Source: a bacterium
GTDB taxonomy: Bacteria > Desulfobacterota > Deferrisomatia > Deferrisomatales > BM512
Reading direction: 5' to 3'
DNA length: 46,522 bases
Assembly (NCBI GenBank): GCA_009724975.1
Contig: SRXB01000001.1
Location: 1-46,522 of the forward strand
Shown one piece after another: positions 45,995-46,522 of this stretch. The translations under genes were made by a program, and so were the position numbers. The notes beneath the pieces were generated by a model. That model did not search any database. It saw only the letters and a program-made list of their open reading frames with translations, and was not told where the DNA came from. Position 1 is the first letter of the stretch, and each line of letters begins with the position of its first letter.

Positions 45995-46522
45995 ATGCAC
46001 CATTTCAATTACCAAAACGGCGAGCTTTGTTGCGAAGGGATTCCTCTTAGCAAGATAGCCTCTGAGGTCGGGACCCCTTTTTACTGCTATAGCAGGGCGA
46101 CTCTTTTAAAGCATTACAAGGCTTTCAGCGACGCCTTCTCGTCCATACCGCACCTTGTCTGCTATTCGGTGAAGTGCAACAGCAATATAGGAGTGCTCTC
46201 AGAGCTTTTCAAGGCGGGCGGCGGAGCCGACATCGTCTCCGGAGGCGAGCTTTTCCGAGCCCTGAAGGGCGGGGCCGATCCCAAAAAAATCGTCTATTCC
46301 GGCGTAGGCAAGCGCGAAGACGAGATAAGATTCGCTCTTGAGGCGGGCATTTTGATGTTCAACGTCGAAAGTCCCCTTGAGCTTCTCGCCATAAACCGCG
46401 TAGCCGCTACCATGGGCGTCAAGGCCCCCATATCCATAAGGGTAAATCCCGACGTTGATCCCCGCACCCACGCCTACATCTCCACCGGCCTGAAAAAGAA
46501 CAAGTTCGGCATAGCCATAGAG
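45995..46522 (+). CDS. lysA: Diaminopimelate decarboxylase (3' truncated)
   Basis: The first 176 residues of the PLP-dependent enzyme that makes lysine from meso-diaminopimelate. Features are GTPFYCYSRATLLKHYKAF, the PLP-lysine strand LVCYSVKCNSN, GGADIVSGGELFRAL and SIRVNPDVDPRTHAYISTG, all in family order. The gene runs off the window's right edge. AAGGAG lies just upstream of the ATG. In related genomes lysA often follows argH and a small lipoprotein gene; here it is about 40 kb away from argH. Confidence 0.95.
   Translation, partial: MHHFNYQNGELCCEGIPLSKIASEVGTPFYCYSRATLLKHYKAFSDAFSSIPHLVCYSVKCNSNIGVLSELFKAGGGADIVSGGELFRALKGGADPKKIVYSGVGKREDEIRFALEAGILMFNVESPLELLAINRVAATMGVKAPISIRVNPDVDPRTHAYISTGLKKNKFGIAIE

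Overview
The window reads as a chromosomal segment of an anaerobic, Gram-negative, GC-rich bacterium, most likely a Desulfobacterota/Desulfuromonadota-type lineage (former Deltaproteobacteria). The basis is the xerC-hslU-argB-argD-argF-argG-argH gene order, two signal-peptide beta-barrel proteins ending in Phe, a PpiD-type periplasmic chaperone, a bacterial-type Wood-Ljungdahl (CODH/ACS) cluster, and a transcarboxylase-type methylmalonyl-CoA operon. Taxonomy is inferred from gene content only. No tRNA, rRNA, CRISPR array, IS element or prophage gene was seen.

Layout. (1) 1-2786, plus strand: end of a TPR protein, an FtsB/DivIC-like protein, and a membrane GAF-GAF-GGDEF protein whose GGDEF motif is degenerate. 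(2) 2790-13535, minus strand: a ten-gene co-directional block read xerC, hslU, argB, argD, argF, argG, argH, lipoprotein, panE, panB; hslV is not in its usual place between xerC and hslU. (3) 13849-18849: YbaK-like deacylase, DAHP synthase, two outer-membrane barrels, and a PpiD-like chaperone on the opposite strand. (4) 19003-31620, plus strand: a Wood-Ljungdahl operon, fhs, acsV-like corrinoid activator, cooC, acsD, acsA, acsB, acsC, acsE, with a sigma70-type promoter, a long structured leader, strong intercistronic hairpins and two terminators. (5) 31649-33261: an IclR regulator and an XRE-cupin regulator, each with its own promoter. (6) 33278-39656: a small conserved subunit, a 5S-like carboxyltransferase fused to biotin carrier, the 12S-like carboxyltransferase, methylmalonyl-CoA mutase large and small subunits, and the epimerase. 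(7) 39665-41015: queC and a split DUF507 pair. (8) 41059-43186: groES-groEL with an inverted repeat lying over the promoter. (9) 43250 to the end: ResB, a histidine kinase, and the start of lysA.

How it fits together. Section 6 can interconvert propionyl-CoA and succinyl-CoA, moving the carboxyl group between methylmalonyl-CoA and pyruvate/oxaloacetate (Wood-Werkman chemistry) with no biotin carboxylase in the window. Section 4 joins or splits acetyl-CoA to a methyl group and CO. Side by side, with two regulators between them, they could serve complete propionate/acetate oxidation or reductive carbon assimilation; the sequence does not fix the direction. The proteins are mostly from known families. 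The best leads for novelty are regulatory or architectural: the fhs leader, the groES operator-like repeat, the palindrome before the second barrel, the small decarboxylase-type subunit, hslU without adjacent hslV, and the degenerate GGDEF protein.
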